A program made the translations under genes and the position numbers. A stretch of DNA of 64,000 nt from Anaerotignum sp. (GTDB lineage: Bacteria > Bacillota > Clostridia > Lachnospirales > Anaerotignaceae): NCBI GenBank assembly GCA_020024455.1, contig JAHHTU010000006.1:1-64000 (forward strand), given 5' to 3'. Within the stretch, counting starts at the first letter, position 1; every line of letters begins with the position of its first letter. Positions 51,890-62,345 of this stretch are shown piece by piece. The notes beneath the pieces were generated by a model. The model made no database searches. It was given only the letters and a program-made list of their open reading frames with translations, and was not told the DNA's origin.

Positions 51890-54484
51890 ATGGAAAAACA
51901 ATGGAAGTTTTCACAAAAAGAAGCGTTGGAAACATTACAAACTTCTATGGACGGCTTGACACAGGCGGAAGTAGAAAAACGTTTCGCACAGTATGGGTAC
52001 AACAAATTGCAAGAGGGAAAACGAAAAAGCATTTTACAAGTGTTTGCAGAACAATTTGCAGATTTGTTGGTTGTTATATTGATTGTGGCAGCCGTCATTT
52101 CCGCATTAACCGGCGGTATCGAGGGGACGATTGTCATATTGGCAGTGTTGATACTCAATGCCATATTAGGTACGGTACAACACTTCAAGGCACAAAAATC
52201 ACTGGATAGCTTGAAAGCAATGGCAGCACCCAATGCATATGTCATGCGTGACGGACAAAAAACAGAAGTGCCTGCCTCGGCATTGGTACCGGGTGACATA
52301 TTGCTTTTGGAAGCGGGAGATGTTGCGGCAGCCGATGGGCGTATTTTGCAAAGCTATTCTTTGCAGGTCAATGAAAGTGCTTTGACCGGTGAGTCCGAAA
52401 ATGTCAATAAAATAGATACACCCATCAACAAAGAGGATTTACCTTTGGGCGACCGTTTGAATATGGTATACAGCAGTTCTTTGGTTTCCTATGGGCGTGC
52501 AGTGGTTTTGGTCACTGCCACCGGTATGCAAACCGAAATCGGTAAAATTGCTGACTTGATGGAATCTGCACAGGAAAAAGCAACACCTTTGCAAAGAAGT
52601 CTGGACGACTTTTCCAAAAAACTTTCCATCATCATTATGATTGTCTGTGCCATTGTATTTGGTTTGAGTGTATGGCGTGGCATGGGCTTGGCAAACTCTT
52701 TGATGTTTGCGGTCGCTTTGGCAGTTGCAGCCATTCCGGAAGCACTCAGCTCCATTGTCACCATTGGTTTGGCGATTGGTACACAAAAGATGGCAAAACA
52801 AAATGCAATCATCAAAAATCTGCGTGCTGTGGAAGGTTTGGGTTGTGTTTCTGTCATTTGCTCCGACAAAACAGGCACGCTGACACAAAACCGTATGACT
52901 GTACAAAAAGTATACACAGATGGCAGCGTATCCTCCATAGAAGAATCCACACAAAACCCTATCGCAATCCAAGAATTGGCAACACAAAGTGTACTGTGTA
53001 ACGATGGGGTGTTAAATGGGGATACCGCAGTCGGTGACCCAACCGAAACCGCACTTTTGACATTTTGCCGTGCCATTGGCAGCAACGAAACAGATATCCG
53101 AAACGAATTCCCCCGTTTACAGGAAATTCCTTTTGACTCTGACCGCAAACTGATGTCTACCTTACACAAAAGAAACGGACAATTTGAAATGTTTGTCAAA
53201 GGTGCACCGGATATTCTGTTATCCCGTTGTATTGCCATAGAACAAAACGGAGAGTGCTTGGATTTTACCGAAAGCATACAAGCCGATATCTCTGAACAAA
53301 ATGCTGCATTTTCCGCACAAGGTTTGCGTGTACTGGCTTTTGCAAAAAAGATATTGCCCGAAAACAGACCCTTGACATTGGAAGATGAGCAAGACTTGAT
53401 ATTCACCGGCTTGATTGCCATGATGGACCCTCCACGTGTGGAATCTGCGGCTGCGGTTGCAGATTGTCGCAGAGCCGGTATTCGACCGGTCATGATTACC
53501 GGTGACCACAAAATCACAGCCTCTGCCATTGCAAAACAAATTGGTATTTTACAAGACGGTGACCGTGCTGTGGAGGGTACAGAACTGGAAAACATGACAG
53601 ATGCACAACTGCGAGAAGCCGTAGCACACATTTCTGTATATGCACGTGTATCACCGGAACATAAAATCCGTATTGTGCGTGCTTGGCAGGAAAACGGTCA
53701 TGTCGCAGCCATGACGGGAGACGGTGTCAACGATGCTCCCGCACTCAAACAAGCAGATATCGGGATTGCCATGGGTATCACCGGCACAGAAGTTTCCAAA
53801 GATGCTGCCTCCATGATACTGACAGATGATAACTTTGCAACCATTGTCAAAGCGGTTGCAAATGGCAGAAATGTATATACCAACATCAAAAACTCTATAC
53901 AATTTCTGTTGTCCGGCAATGCAGCAGCCATATTGGTGGTTATCATCACCTCCTTATTCCAACTGCCGTTGCCTTTTACAGCCGTACAACTTCTGTTCAT
54001 CAACCTTTTGACAGACAGTTTGCCTGCATTGGCAATCAATATGGAACAACCAACCGGTGACTTGCTCAATCAAAAACCCAGAAATCCCAAAGAAGGCATT
54101 TTGACAAAGGATTTTCTGCAAACATTGAGTATTCAGGGCATATTGATTGCAGCAGCAACCATGTTTGCGTTCTTGATTGGTATGCAAATCAATGATGGTA
54201 TGGCTTGCAGCATGGCATTTGCAACATTATGTTTGGCTCGTTTGTTCCATGGTTTTAACTGTCGTGGTACTCGCTCCATATTCCGTCTGCCCTCCAATAT
54301 GTACAGCGTGGGTGCATTCTTGGTAGGTACATTGTTACTGATGGCAGTATTGTTTATACCTGCATTGCATGAATTGTTTGACATTGATTCTGCTTTGCAA
54401 ATCACAAACATTCTACAAATCATCGGATTGGCGTTTGCTCCCACTTTGTTGATACAGCTTGTACGCATCATCAAAAACAAATAA
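51890..54484 (+). CDS. P2-type cation-transporting ATPase, probable Mn2+ (or Ca2+) exporter
   Basis: An 864-residue P-type ATPase. It has an N-terminal cation-ATPase domain, the actuator TGES loop, phosphorylation site CSDKTGTLTQN, nucleotide-binding KGAPD, hinge MTGDGVNDAPALKQADIGIAMG, and ten expected membrane helices including M4 AAIPEALSSIVTIGLA and M6 LLFINLLTDSLPALAINM. M4 reads PEALS rather than the PEGLP of classic Ca2+ pumps, a form seen in several Firmicute ATPases. The Mn2+ riboswitch upstream makes Mn2+ export the best functional guess, although calcium transport cannot be excluded. The ATG follows AAAGGGG. A terminator follows. Confidence 0.92.
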   Translation: MEKQWKFSQKEALETLQTSMDGLTQAEVEKRFAQYGYNKLQEGKRKSILQVFAEQFADLLVVILIVAAVISALTGGIEGTIVILAVLILNAILGTVQHFKAQKSLDSLKAMAAPNAYVMRDGQKTEVPASALVPGDILLLEAGDVAAADGRILQSYSLQVNESALTGESENVNKIDTPINKEDLPLGDRLNMVYSSSLVSYGRAVVLVTATGMQTEIGKIADLMESAQEKATPLQRSLDDFSKKLSIIIMIVCAIVFGLSVWRGMGLANSLMFAVALAVAAIPEALSSIVTIGLAIGTQKMAKQNAIIKNLRAVEGLGCVSVICSDKTGTLTQNRMTVQKVYTDGSVSSIEESTQNPIAIQELATQSVLCNDGVLNGDTAVGDPTETALLTFCRAIGSNETDIRNEFPRLQEIPFDSDRKLMSTLHKRNGQFEMFVKGAPDILLSRCIAIEQNGECLDFTESIQADISEQNAAFSAQGLRVLAFAKKILPENRPLTLEDEQDLIFTGLIAMMDPPRVESAAAVADCRRAGIRPVMITGDHKITASAIAKQIGILQDGDRAVEGTELENMTDAQLREAVAHISVYARVSPEHKIRIVRAWQENGHVAAMTGDGVNDAPALKQADIGIAMGITGTEVSKDAASMILTDDNFATIVKAVANGRNVYTNIKNSIQFLLSGNAAAILVVIITSLFQLPLPFTAVQLLFINLLTDSLPALAINMEQPTGDLLNQKPRNPKEGILTKDFLQTLSIQGILIAAATMFAFLIGMQINDGMACSMAFATLCLARLFHGFNCRGTRSIFRLPSNMYSVGAFLVGTLLLMAVLFIPALHELFDIDSALQITNILQIIGLAFAPTLLIQLVRIIKNK

Positions 54485-54490
54485 CAAACA

Positions 54491-54530
54491 AAAAACAAGG
54501 CATATCACGTTGTGATATGCCTTGTTTTTG
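54491..54530. terminator. bidirectional terminator between P-type ATPase and chemoreceptor genes
   Basis: AACAAGGCATATCAC/GTGATATGCCTTGTT stem, three-base loop, flanked by A- and T-runs; between convergent genes. Confidence 0.93.
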
Positions 54531-54531
54531 T

Positions 54532-56799
54532 TTACTGTTGTTCCTGTGCATGGATATGTGCTGCCAAACGTTTGTCTTCTTGACGGATATGGCCTACCAA
54601 TCTGTTTGCCAAATCTGTCACATGGCTCAATGTTTGCAATGTTGCACCATTTTGTTTGACTTCAGCTTCCATCTGACGAATGTCTGCCTTATATGCTGTA
54701 TGGAATTTTTTATGTCCTTCATAATTCGGATATGCATATTGTTTCTGTAATTGTTCTTCGTCACCAAAATGCTTATCCACATAATTTGCTAAAAATGTCA
54801 CAGTTTGTTCAATATGTTTTCGTCCTGTGCCAGATGTACAAGCATCTAACAAGTCATTGATTACATCAAACAACTGTTCGTGTTCTGTATCTATCAATGT
54901 ATTGCCTGTTGCAATATCCGGTGTTACTTCATAATGCTTTATGCTTGCATTTTTTATCACAGGAGCGGGTGTTGCAACCATCGGGGCATATTTATCATCA
55001 TATGTCTGATATGTATTTTGATTTGTATAGGACATACTTGGTTGTGGTGCATAGCCTGCTACACCGGACGCACCCATTTGTCTTGCATATTGCGTATCCA
55101 CACCTGCATATGCACCATCTTCTTCCGTCTTGAAGTTGCTCAATACTGCGTGCATCATATTGGCTTGTGTAGACAGTTCTTGGCTGGCTGCTGCGGATTC
55201 TTCACTGGTTGCAGAGTTTGTTTGTACCACAGTTGCAATCTGGTCAATGCCTTGTGTGATTTGACGAATTGCCTCTGCTTCTCTTTCGACTGCTGTTGCA
55301 ATCAAAGTAATCTGTTCCACTGCCTGTCCTGTCAAGATAACACTGCTTTCAATGGATTCTGCTGCGGAATATGCAATTTCAGAGCCATGTTCTACGGCTT
55401 GAATGGAATCTGCAATCAATTTTGTTGTATTTTTTGCAGCTTCTGCGGATTTTGATGCCAAGTTACGCACTTCGTCCGCAACCACAGCAAATCCCTTGCC
55501 TGCACTGCCGGCTCTTGCCGCTTCCACGGCTGCATTCAAAGCCAAAATATTTGTTTGGAATGCAATATCTTCAATCGTTTTGATAATTTTACGGATTTCC
55601 TGAGATGCAGATGTAATATTATCCATCGCTTGAATCATTTCATGCATTTTTTCTTTATTGATGACATTTTGTTCACTTGCTTTGTCTGTATTGTCTTTTG
55701 CTGTTTTTGCAGACTCTGCATTTTCACGGGACATTTCGGAAATATCAGTCAATGTTGCAGACAATTCCTGTACAGCACTTGCCTGTTGTGTTGCCCCCTG
55801 TGCCAAAGATTGAGAACCTGATGCTACCTGTTCTGCACTCATAGAAACTTTATCTACGGTATGTTTTATTTCGTTGATAGTACCACTCAAATTGCTTACC
55901 ACACTGTCGATACTGTTTGAAATTGCTTCCAAAGTACCAGGGAATTCTGTTTCCACTTTAATGTTGAAATTACCTGCTGCCATCGCACTTGTGGTGCGGT
56001 CAATTTCTGCAATGACAGTCTGCAATACTTCTTGGCTGGTACGCACCGCTTCTGCCATTTCAGATACTTCGTCTTTAGATTGATATAAAACCGGCACATC
56101 AAATTTCCCTTGACTAAATGCAATAATGGCTTCTTTTAATTCACGCAAAGGTAAAATCAAAGATTTAATCACACGACTGGAAATAATCATCGTCAAAATT
56201 GTGATAACAATCACAAGAATAACACCGATACCAATCGCCATTGCAGAAATTCTATCCTGTGTTTCCAATACTTTTTGTACTTCTTGGTCGATTGTTTTTG
56301 CAAATTCACGACCAACCTGTGCCTGTGCATTCAATGCCGGCGTACAACTACCAACCAATAATTTCTGTGCTTGGTCAAAATCATTTCTTTCAATGGCACT
56401 CAAAATTTCAGGAATCATTGCTTCCCAATTTTGAATTCCTGTAATAAACTCCGCACCCAAACCATCTGAAATATCTTCTTTATAGTCTTTCTGAATCATT
56501 TCTGTACTGGAGTGCAGCGTATCCAGCATATCATTCAAAGTGTTTAAGTTGTTGCTGTAATTTAATTTATCTTTATCCAATGTGAGATCTCGTACATATC
56601 TGGCAGCTGTATTCAAATAAATACGTGTATTTAATACCTGCGTTTCCAATTTTATGTTTTTTTCAATAATCCTTTCATAATCTGCTTTCATATTCAGCAT
56701 ACTAAAAATACACATTACCAATACTACCGCTGACATCAAATATGGTGTAAAAAACCCAAATATCAACCGCCTGCGAATTTTCATGTCTTGTAACTTCAT
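54532..56799 (-). CDS. methyl-accepting chemotaxis protein fused to a C-terminal hemerythrin domain
   Basis: A 755-residue receptor. Helix 1 (about 13-35), a four-helix-bundle ligand domain (4HB_MCP-like), helix 2 (about 185-210), HAMP, and a long signalling hairpin whose tip contains [20 protein letters not shown] and [16 protein letters not shown] flexible linker (about 575-620) leads to a bacteriohemerythrin domain with the di-iron ligands in [32 protein letters not shown] and [10 protein letters not shown]. Hemerythrin binds O2, so this probably senses oxygen or redox state for chemotaxis, like DcrH. The ATG at 56799 follows GGAGGGG. Candidate SigD and vegetative promoters are both present upstream. 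Confidence 0.93.
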   Translation of the reverse strand: MKLQDMKIRRRLIFGFFTPYLMSAVVLVMCIFSMLNMKADYERIIEKNIKLETQVLNTRIYLNTAARYVRDLTLDKDKLNYSNNLNTLNDMLDTLHSSTEMIQKDYKEDISDGLGAEFITGIQNWEAMIPEILSAIERNDFDQAQKLLVGSCTPALNAQAQVGREFAKTIDQEVQKVLETQDRISAMAIGIGVILVIVITILTMIISSRVIKSLILPLRELKEAIIAFSQGKFDVPVLYQSKDEVSEMAEAVRTSQEVLQTVIAEIDRTTSAMAAGNFNIKVETEFPGTLEAISNSIDSVVSNLSGTINEIKHTVDKVSMSAEQVASGSQSLAQGATQQASAVQELSATLTDISEMSRENAESAKTAKDNTDKASEQNVINKEKMHEMIQAMDNITSASQEIRKIIKTIEDIAFQTNILALNAAVEAARAGSAGKGFAVVADEVRNLASKSAEAAKNTTKLIADSIQAVEHGSEIAYSAAESIESSVILTGQAVEQITLIATAVEREAEAIRQITQGIDQIATVVQTNSATSEESAAASQELSTQANMMHAVLSNFKTEEDGAYAGVDTQYARQMGASGVAGYAPQPSMSYTNQNTYQTYDDKYAPMVATPAPVIKNASIKHYEVTPDIATGNTLIDTEHEQLFDVINDLLDACTSGTGRKHIEQTVTFLANYVDKHFGDEEQLQKQYAYPNYEGHKKFHTAYKADIRQMEAEVKQNGATLQTLSHVTDLANRLVGHIRQEDKRLAAHIHAQEQQ

Positions 56800-56852
56800 A
56801 ATGTACAAACCCCTCCTCATTTTGGTACACGTCAAAAAAACCATCTCTCTAT

Positions 56853-56879
56853 TTATCGACAGTTTTTTTAAAAACTTAA
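56853..56879 (-). promoter_or_regulatory. possible SigD (flagellar-type) promoter of the chemoreceptor gene
   Basis: Minus-strand TTAA (56876-56879), 15 bases, then GTCGATAA (56853-56860), one base off the GCCGATAA -10 of SigD. Chemoreceptor genes are typical SigD targets. Confidence 0.45.
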
Positions 56880-56891
56880 CATTTTTTAACA

Positions 56892-56920
56892 ATTTTACAC
56901 TATTTCCATATCAAATTCAA
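56892..56920 (-). promoter_or_regulatory. vegetative promoter candidate of the chemoreceptor gene
   Basis: Minus-strand TTGAAT (56915-56920) and TAAAAT (56892-56897) with a 17-base spacer, about 35 bases upstream of the SigD-like element. Confidence 0.6.
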
Positions 56921-56932
56921 GTGTATTTCTAT

Positions 56933-56971
56933 CAAAAAAACAACAAGAAAGAAAACTGTTTTCTTTCTTGT
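56933..56971 (-). terminator. terminator of guaB
   Basis: AACAAGAAAGAAAA/TTTTCTTTCTTGTT perfect stem with a three-base loop followed on the minus strand by GTTTTTTTGA. Confidence 0.9.
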
Positions 56972-56985
56972 TGTTTGGCTTGTTT

Positions 56986-58488
56986 TTATTTATAATTTGT
57001 GCTGTCTTTTAACAATACATCATGTGCACCGCCTTCTACAAGGCTTGTTGTAGAAATCACGGTCAATTTCGCTTTTTGCTGCAATTGCGGTATAGACAAT
57101 ACCCCACAGTTGCACATGGTAGATTTTACTTTTTTCAAAGACAAGTTTACATTATCATGCAAACTACCTGCATATGGCACATAAGAATCCACACCTTCTT
57201 CAAAAGAAAGTTTTGCATCACCGCCCATATCATATCTTTGCCAGTTTCTTGCACGGGAAGAACCTTCACCCCAGTATTCTTTCATATAGCTACCGTTGAT
57301 GTTGACTTTGTTGGTAGGACTTTCATCAAAACGAGCAAAATATCTGCCCAACATAATGAAGTCAGCACCCATTGCCAATGCCAATGTCATGTGATAATCA
57401 TATACAATGCCGCCATCAGAGCAAATGGGAATATAGATACCGGTTTCTTTGAAATATGCATCTCTTGCCTGTGCTACTTCAATGACAGCAGATGCCTGTC
57501 CTCTGCCAATGCCTTTTTGTTCTCTTGTGATACAAATAGAGCCGCCGCCAATACCAACTTTGATAAAGTCTGCACCACATTCTGCCAAGAAACGGAATCC
57601 TTCTGCATCTACCACGTTGCCTGCACCGATTTTGACAGTATCTCCATAAGTTTCCCTAATCCAATCCAGTGTCATTTTCTGCCATTCGGAATATCCTTCT
57701 GAGGAATCAATACACAAAATATCTACCCCTGCTTCCAACAATGCAGGCACACGTTCTTTGTAGTCACGGGTGTTAATACCGGCACCAACCACATACCGTT
57801 TTTGATTATCCAACAATTCATTTGTATTTTCTTTGTGGCTGTCATAGTCTTTACGAAATACCAAATATTGCAATCTGCCTTCTTCGTCCAAAATCGGTAA
57901 CTGATTGATTTTGTTATCCCAAATAATATCGTTTGCTTCTTTCAGTGTTGTGCCTGCCGGTGCATAAATGAGCTGGTTCAACGGTGTCATAAATTCTTTC
58001 ACCTGTGTATTTGCGTTCATACGACTCACACGATAATCTCTGCTTGTTACCAAACCAACCAATTTTCCCTGTGCAGTACCATCTGTGGTCACTGCCACGG
58101 TGGAATGTCCGGTTCTGTTTTTCAAATTCAGAATATCTTGCAATGTGCTTTCCGGACTGATATTGGAATCACTCATGACAAAGCCTGCTTTATATGCCTT
58201 TGCTCTGGCAACCATTGCTGCTTGACTTTCGATGGTTTGAGAACCATAAATAAAAGAAATACCGCCTTCTTTTGCCAATGCCACTGCCATTTTATCATCA
58301 GAAACTGCTTGCATCACCGCAGAAACCAAAGGAATGTTCATCTGAATTGCAGGTTTTTCTCCTTTTTTGAATTTGACTACCGGTGTTTGCAGGCTAACGT
58401 TGTCCACCATACAATCTTTGGAGGAATATCCCGGTACTAACAGATATTCACTAAATGTTCTGGAAGGTTCTGTGATATAAGTTGCCAT
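56986..58488 (-). CDS. guaB: IMP dehydrogenase
   Basis: Oxidises IMP to XMP with NAD, the committed step of GMP synthesis; 500 residues. The barrel is interrupted by two CBS domains (about 100-215). The catalytic Cys is at 319 in [15 protein letters not shown]; the mobile flap is [12 protein letters not shown]. The C-terminal 60 residues ([18 protein letters not shown]) extend beyond the core. The loop sequence ICITRE differs slightly from the common ICTTR. The ATG follows AAAGGAGAG. It has its own promoter and a leader with an attenuator-like hairpin. Confidence 0.95.
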   Translation of the reverse strand: MATYITEPSRTFSEYLLVPGYSSKDCMVDNVSLQTPVVKFKKGEKPAIQMNIPLVSAVMQAVSDDKMAVALAKEGGISFIYGSQTIESQAAMVARAKAYKAGFVMSDSNISPESTLQDILNLKNRTGHSTVAVTTDGTAQGKLVGLVTSRDYRVSRMNANTQVKEFMTPLNQLIYAPAGTTLKEANDIIWDNKINQLPILDEEGRLQYLVFRKDYDSHKENTNELLDNQKRYVVGAGINTRDYKERVPALLEAGVDILCIDSSEGYSEWQKMTLDWIRETYGDTVKIGAGNVVDAEGFRFLAECGADFIKVGIGGGSICITREQKGIGRGQASAVIEVAQARDAYFKETGIYIPICSDGGIVYDYHMTLALAMGADFIMLGRYFARFDESPTNKVNINGSYMKEYWGEGSSRARNWQRYDMGGDAKLSFEEGVDSYVPYAGSLHDNVNLSLKKVKSTMCNCGVLSIPQLQQKAKLTVISTTSLVEGGAHDVLLKDSTNYK

Positions 58489-58541
58489 ATGTCTCTCTCC
58501 TTTTCCAATCCTAATATTCTATATTTTTTTCTGCAATAAAT

Positions 58542-58590
58542 AAAAAAGGGAAAGCCCAACGTTGCTGATTTTGCGTATGTTCTTTTCCCA
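58542..58590 (-). promoter_or_regulatory. attenuator-like hairpin in the guaB leader
   Basis: On the minus strand GGGAAAAG pairs with CTTTCCC around a 28-base loop and is followed by TTTTTTATTT, a potential intrinsic terminator about 55-100 bases ahead of guaB. No known purine, PRPP or ppGpp aptamer was recognised in the roughly 40 bases between promoter and hairpin. Confidence 0.5.
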
Positions 58591-58630
58591 AATCTTTTTC
58601 TTTGTTTTATACATATTTGTATTGCATAAG

Positions 58631-58659
58631 ATTTTAACACTAAAAAGCCCCCTATTCAA
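58631..58659 (-). promoter_or_regulatory. promoter of guaB embedded in the upstream terminator
   Basis: Minus-strand TTGAAT (58654-58659) and TAAAAT (58631-58636) with a 17-base spacer. The -35 lies in the loop of the preceding terminator. Confidence 0.65.
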
Positions 58660-58670
58660 GGGGGCAAAAA
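58642..58670 (-). terminator. terminator of the Gx transporter/NusG-II operon
   Basis: GCCCCC/GGGGGC stem with a seven-base loop followed on the minus strand by TTTTT; A-run on the other side. Confidence 0.9.
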
Positions 58671-58727
58671 AAAATTTTTCATATTTTGTAAAATTCGTCA
58701 CTTTTTGTGCCAAAACACGCCTTGTTT

Positions 58728-59216
58728 TTATCTTCTATGCAAATAAGGCAATGTCCAATTTGCAACCATACCAATCAAAAACCCTGTCACAACGCCTGTC
58801 ACAAGCAAAAATGGCAAATAATACGCAATTTTAATATTTTCCACAACCAATGCCGCTACGATAATCTGTCCCACATTATGGAACACACCACCCATCATGC
58901 TAACGCCTGTCATGCTGCATTTTCCGGTCTTTTTGAGCAACACCATCACGCCCAGACTGCACATCGCACCGGCCAAACTGTATAACAAACCTGCAAAGCC
59001 TGCAAACAGCAATCCGGAAAGCACAATCCTTACCAAGGATATGAAAAAAGCAGGTTTTGCTCCCATATGGTACAACACCACCACAATCACCACATTAGCA
59101 AGCCCCAGTTTCATGCCGGGTACCACAAGCGGCAAAGGAATGAGTACCTCCACATAACTCATCAACATTGCCAACGCTACAAACAGTCCATATTGTGCGA
59201 CTTTTCTACTTTCCAT
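58728..59216 (-). CDS. Gx transporter family protein (heptaprenyl diphosphate synthase component I-like)
   Basis: A 162-residue membrane protein with about five helices. VVPGMKLGLANVVIVVVLY and SLVRIVLSGLLFAGFAGLLYSLAG are the family signature. The fold resembles ECF S components. The old name, heptaprenyl diphosphate synthase component I, is based on homology and is doubtful as a function. Its ATG lies one base after the NusG-II gene, which supplies a weak ribosome site; together they form a conserved Clostridial pair. Confidence 0.88.
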   Translation of the reverse strand: MESRKVAQYGLFVALAMLMSYVEVLIPLPLVVPGMKLGLANVVIVVVLYHMGAKPAFFISLVRIVLSGLLFAGFAGLLYSLAGAMCSLGVMVLLKKTGKCSMTGVSMMGGVFHNVGQIIVAALVVENIKIAYYLPFLLVTGVVTGFLIGMVANWTLPYLHRR

Positions 59217-59217
59217 A

Positions 59218-59580
59218 TCAATTCACCACCATATCCACTTCCTGTGCTTGTCCCTCCAACACAGTCACCACTGTTTTATGCGGCAAACATACAATCGTTT
59301 CCCCTGTTTTGGATATCCTTTTTTGTTCTGTGCAAAGACCATCTCGGCAGTCTGCCTCAATGACTTTTGCCTTCCCGTCTTTGATTTCCACCACATTATA
59401 CCCATGTTCGGTTTCCAAACGATATACGGTATCTTCTGTCAATGACAACTCTTTTTTGACTGCACCATCTACAGTGATTTCCACTGTGCCACCTTGCTTT
59501 GCATTCCCCATTGTCACACCATACAATACGGCTGCCACGCCCAATACCAAAACCACAAGCACAATATCCCAACGTTTCAT
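59218..59580 (-). CDS. NusG domain II-containing protein
   Basis: A 120-residue membrane-anchored protein with an N-terminal helix (about 4-24) and an extracytoplasmic NusG-II-like beta domain. A conserved CRDGLC motif and CLPHK (three Cys) could bind metal or flavin-linked partners. Such genes typically accompany the Gx transporter gene and sometimes an ApbE flavin transferase; the role is unknown. The ATG follows a GCAGGTG site. It heads the two-gene operon. Confidence 0.88.
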   Translation of the reverse strand: MKRWDIVLVVLVLGVAAVLYGVTMGNAKQGGTVEITVDGAVKKELSLTEDTVYRLETEHGYNVVEIKDGKAKVIEADCRDGLCTEQKRISKTGETIVCLPHKTVVTVLEGQAQEVDMVVN

Positions 59581-59627
59581 GATTACACCTGCTTTCTTGA
59601 TTTTTCTATGTATTGCTATATATATGG

Positions 59628-59656
59628 AAAAAAGGAAGCACCAGCTTCCTTTTTTA
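59628..59656 (-). terminator. terminator of tRNA-Phe
   Basis: AAGGAAGC/GCTTCCTT stem with a four-base loop and six-base runs on each side, 34 bases after the tRNA. Confidence 0.9.
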
Positions 59657-59689
59657 GTAGTAGTAGGATTTGTTATAGTACATAAAAAA

Positions 59690-59762
<73 letters not shown>

Positions 59763-59784
59763 ATATCGCATTTCATGCCCGTTT

Positions 59785-59813
59785 ATTATACCGTGGTTTT
59801 TGTCTATTGTCAA
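59785..59813 (-). promoter_or_regulatory. promoter of tRNA-Phe
   Basis: Minus-strand TTGACA (59808-59813) and TATAAT (59785-59790), both exact consensus, 17-base spacer. Confidence 0.92.
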
Positions 59814-59848
59814 CTACAAAATGCGATATTTTATTTATTTTTATTGCA

Positions 59849-59883
59849 AAAAAAACCTTGGAGCAACTCCCCAAGGTTTTTTG
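59849..59883 (-). terminator. terminator of asnS
   Basis: AAAACCTTGG/CCAAGGTTTT stem with a loop of about ten bases, followed on the minus strand by TTTT. It begins just after the asnS stop. Confidence 0.9.
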
Positions 59884-59884
59884 C

Positions 59885-61279
59885 TTAAAATTCTGCATTT
59901 TTTACAGTTCTTGGATAAGGCAATACATCACGGATATTGCTCATACCGGTCAAATACATGACTGCACGTTCAAAGCCCAAGCCGTAGCCTGCGTGTCTTG
60001 TACCGCCGTATTTACGCAAATCCAGATACCACCAGTAATCTTCTTTTGCCAATCCCAGCTCGTCCATACGTGCTTCCAAAACGTCCAGACGTTCTTCTCT
60101 TTGGCTGCCGCCAATGATTTCACCAATGCCGGGAACCAACAAGTCCATTGCCGCAACGGTTTTGTTGTCGTCATTCATACGCATATAAAATGCCTTGATA
60201 TCTTTGGGATAATCTGTGACAAACACAGGTTTTTTGAAAATTTCTTCTGTCAAATACCGTTCATGTTCTGTTTGTAAATCAATCCCCCATTCCACAGGGT
60301 ATTCAAATGATTTTCCGGATTTTTTGAGCAATTCTACCGCTTCTGTATATGTCACACGGCCAAAATCGTTGTTCAAAATATTATCCAGTCGTTCCAACAG
60401 ACCTTTATCTACAAAGCTATTGAAAAATGCCATTTCTTCCGGTGCCTGTTCTAATACATATTGAATGATATATTTCAGCATTTCTTCTGCCATTTCCATA
60501 TTATCCTGCAAATCAGCAAATGCCATTTCCGGTTCAATCATCCAAAATTCTGCGGCATGGCGGGCAGTGTTGGAATTTTCCGCACGGAATGTAGGGCCAA
60601 ATGTATATACATTACGGAATGCCATTGCAAATGTTTCCGCAGAAAGCTGACCACTCACAGTCAAGTTTGTTTCTTTCCCAAAGAAGTCTTTGGAGAAGTC
60701 CACAGAACCATCTTCATTTTTGGGCAAATTGTTCAAATCCAATGTCGTCACACGGAACATTTCACCTGCACCCTCGCAGTCACTGCCTGTGATGATGGGT
60801 GTATGTGCATATACAAATCCTTTTTCTTGGAAAAATTTATGAATGGCATATGCAATCAAACTTCTGACACGGAATGTTGCAGAAAACATATTGGTTCTTG
60901 GTCTTAAATAAGCAATCTGACGCAAGAATTCCACGCTATGACGTTTTTTCTGCAAAGGATAATCCGGTGTGGATTGTCCTTCCACATCAATGGCTGTTGC
61001 TTTTACTTCAAAAGGTTGTTTTGCATCTGGTGTTTCCACCAAAAGCCCTTTGACAATAATGGCAGCACCGATATTCAGTTTTGTAATTTCCTGATAATTG
61101 GACAACTGCTCTGCTTCAAATACAATCTGTATATTTTTGAAAAAAGAACCATCATTCAGTTCAATAAAGCCAAAATTTTTGGATACACGCATGGTACGTA
61201 TCCAGCCGCCTAATGTTACTTCTTTGTCTGCATACATCGCAGTATCACGATATATTGATTTTACGGTATTCAAATCCAA
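59885..61279 (-). CDS. asnS: asparaginyl-tRNA synthetase
   Basis: Charges tRNA-Asn; 464 residues, class IIb. The N-terminal OB-fold anticodon domain (about 15-105; [21 protein letters not shown]) leads to the catalytic core with motif 1 around [20 protein letters not shown], the [21 protein letters not shown] motif 2, and motif 3 [15 protein letters not shown]. The start codon is TTG, about 10 bases after AAAAGGAGAG; an ATG seven bases upstream is out of frame. A promoter lies at 61322-61350. Confidence 0.97.
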   Translation of the reverse strand: MDLNTVKSIYRDTAMYADKEVTLGGWIRTMRVSKNFGFIELNDGSFFKNIQIVFEAEQLSNYQEITKLNIGAAIIVKGLLVETPDAKQPFEVKATAIDVEGQSTPDYPLQKKRHSVEFLRQIAYLRPRTNMFSATFRVRSLIAYAIHKFFQEKGFVYAHTPIITGSDCEGAGEMFRVTTLDLNNLPKNEDGSVDFSKDFFGKETNLTVSGQLSAETFAMAFRNVYTFGPTFRAENSNTARHAAEFWMIEPEMAFADLQDNMEMAEEMLKYIIQYVLEQAPEEMAFFNSFVDKGLLERLDNILNNDFGRVTYTEAVELLKKSGKSFEYPVEWGIDLQTEHERYLTEEIFKKPVFVTDYPKDIKAFYMRMNDDNKTVAAMDLLVPGIGEIIGGSQREERLDVLEARMDELGLAKEDYWWYLDLRKYGGTRHAGYGLGFERAVMYLTGMSNIRDVLPYPRTVKNAEF

Positions 61280-61321
61280 AATCCATCTCTCCTTTTTTGT
61301 TGCATATTCTCATTGTTTACT

Positions 61322-61350
61322 ATTTTAGCCTTGTTATGGGAAAAACACAA
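61322..61350 (-). promoter_or_regulatory. promoter of asnS
   Basis: Minus-strand TTGTGT (61345-61350) and TAAAAT (61322-61327) with a 17-base spacer, 43 bases upstream of the TTG start. Confidence 0.65.
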
Positions 61351-61358
61351 CCTTTTTT

Positions 61359-62339
61359 TCAATCCTCCACATATGGCAGATATTTTCCGTATCCTTGTGC
61401 TTCCATATCCTCTTTTGGGATAAAGCGTAACGATGCACTGTTGATACAATACCGTAAACCACCTGTTTCCGCAGGGCCATCGTCAAACACGTGTCCCAGA
61501 TGTGCGTTACCCACACGACTTCTGACTTCTGTTCGTATCATATTATGGGATACATCATCATATTCTTTGACAACATTGGGGTCTATGGGTTTTGAAAATG
61601 CCGGCCAACCGCAAGCAGAGAAAAACTTGTCTTTGGAAGAAAACATAGGCTCACCGGAAGTGATGTCCACATACAGCCCTGCTGCGGACTGTTGCCAATA
61701 TGCGTTGCGAAATGGTGGTTCTGTGGTATTTCTTTGTGTCACCAAATACTGTAATTGCGTCAAATGTTGCTCCATATCCTCTTTGGACATGACTTGATAC
61801 TGCTTTGCATCGACAATGCTTTGTTTTTGCTTTTCAATTTTTGCAAAATTGATGTGACAATATCCTTGGGGATTTTTGGTCAAATATTTCTGATGGTATG
61901 CCTCTGCCTCCACAAAATGAAACACAGGCAAAAGCTCTGTACGAATGGGTTTATCATACTTTGTTTGCAACTGTGCCAAAGATTGTTTTGCAATTTGTAC
62001 TTGTTCCTGTGTGGTGGTGTAAATCCCTGTGCGATACTGCACCCCGATATCCATACCTTGCCTACCCAATGTGGTGGGGTCTATGGTGTAATAAAATTCT
62101 TCCAAAATATTTGTCAAATTTGTTTTTTCTGTATCAAAAACAACCTCTACCGCCTCAGCATATCCAATACCACGACAAACTTCCTCATATGTGACTTCTT
62201 CTTTTTTCTCTTGCCACATGGGTTCTTCTTTGCCCAAAATATACCCCACCCTTGTGGCAATCACGCCTGTAACGGTTTCCATATATTTTTCTGTTCCCCA
62301 AAAACAGCCGCCTGCCAAATAAATGGTTTCCTTTTGCAT
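61359..62339 (-). CDS. msrAB: bifunctional methionine sulfoxide reductase MsrA-MsrB
   Basis: A 326-residue fusion that repairs both S- and R-methionine sulfoxide. The MsrA half has [10 protein letters not shown] (catalytic Cys12) and [17 protein letters not shown]. The MsrB half has [28 protein letters not shown] and [13 protein letters not shown] (catalytic Cys about 298). The zinc Cys pairs of some MsrB proteins are not seen. The ATG follows the nitrilase-like gene by six bases, so they form an operon. Consistent with protection against oxidants. Confidence 0.96.
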   Translation of the reverse strand: MQKETIYLAGGCFWGTEKYMETVTGVIATRVGYILGKEEPMWQEKKEEVTYEEVCRGIGYAEAVEVVFDTEKTNLTNILEEFYYTIDPTTLGRQGMDIGVQYRTGIYTTTQEQVQIAKQSLAQLQTKYDKPIRTELLPVFHFVEAEAYHQKYLTKNPQGYCHINFAKIEKQKQSIVDAKQYQVMSKEDMEQHLTQLQYLVTQRNTTEPPFRNAYWQQSAAGLYVDITSGEPMFSSKDKFFSACGWPAFSKPIDPNVVKEYDDVSHNMIRTEVRSRVGNAHLGHVFDDGPAETGGLRYCINSASLRFIPKEDMEAQGYGKYLPYVED

Positions 62340-62345
62340 ATGCTA

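Noticed and set aside
61280..61358. T-box leader for asnS
   Set aside because: The gap is only 79 bases and lacks the GGTGGAACCGCG core.
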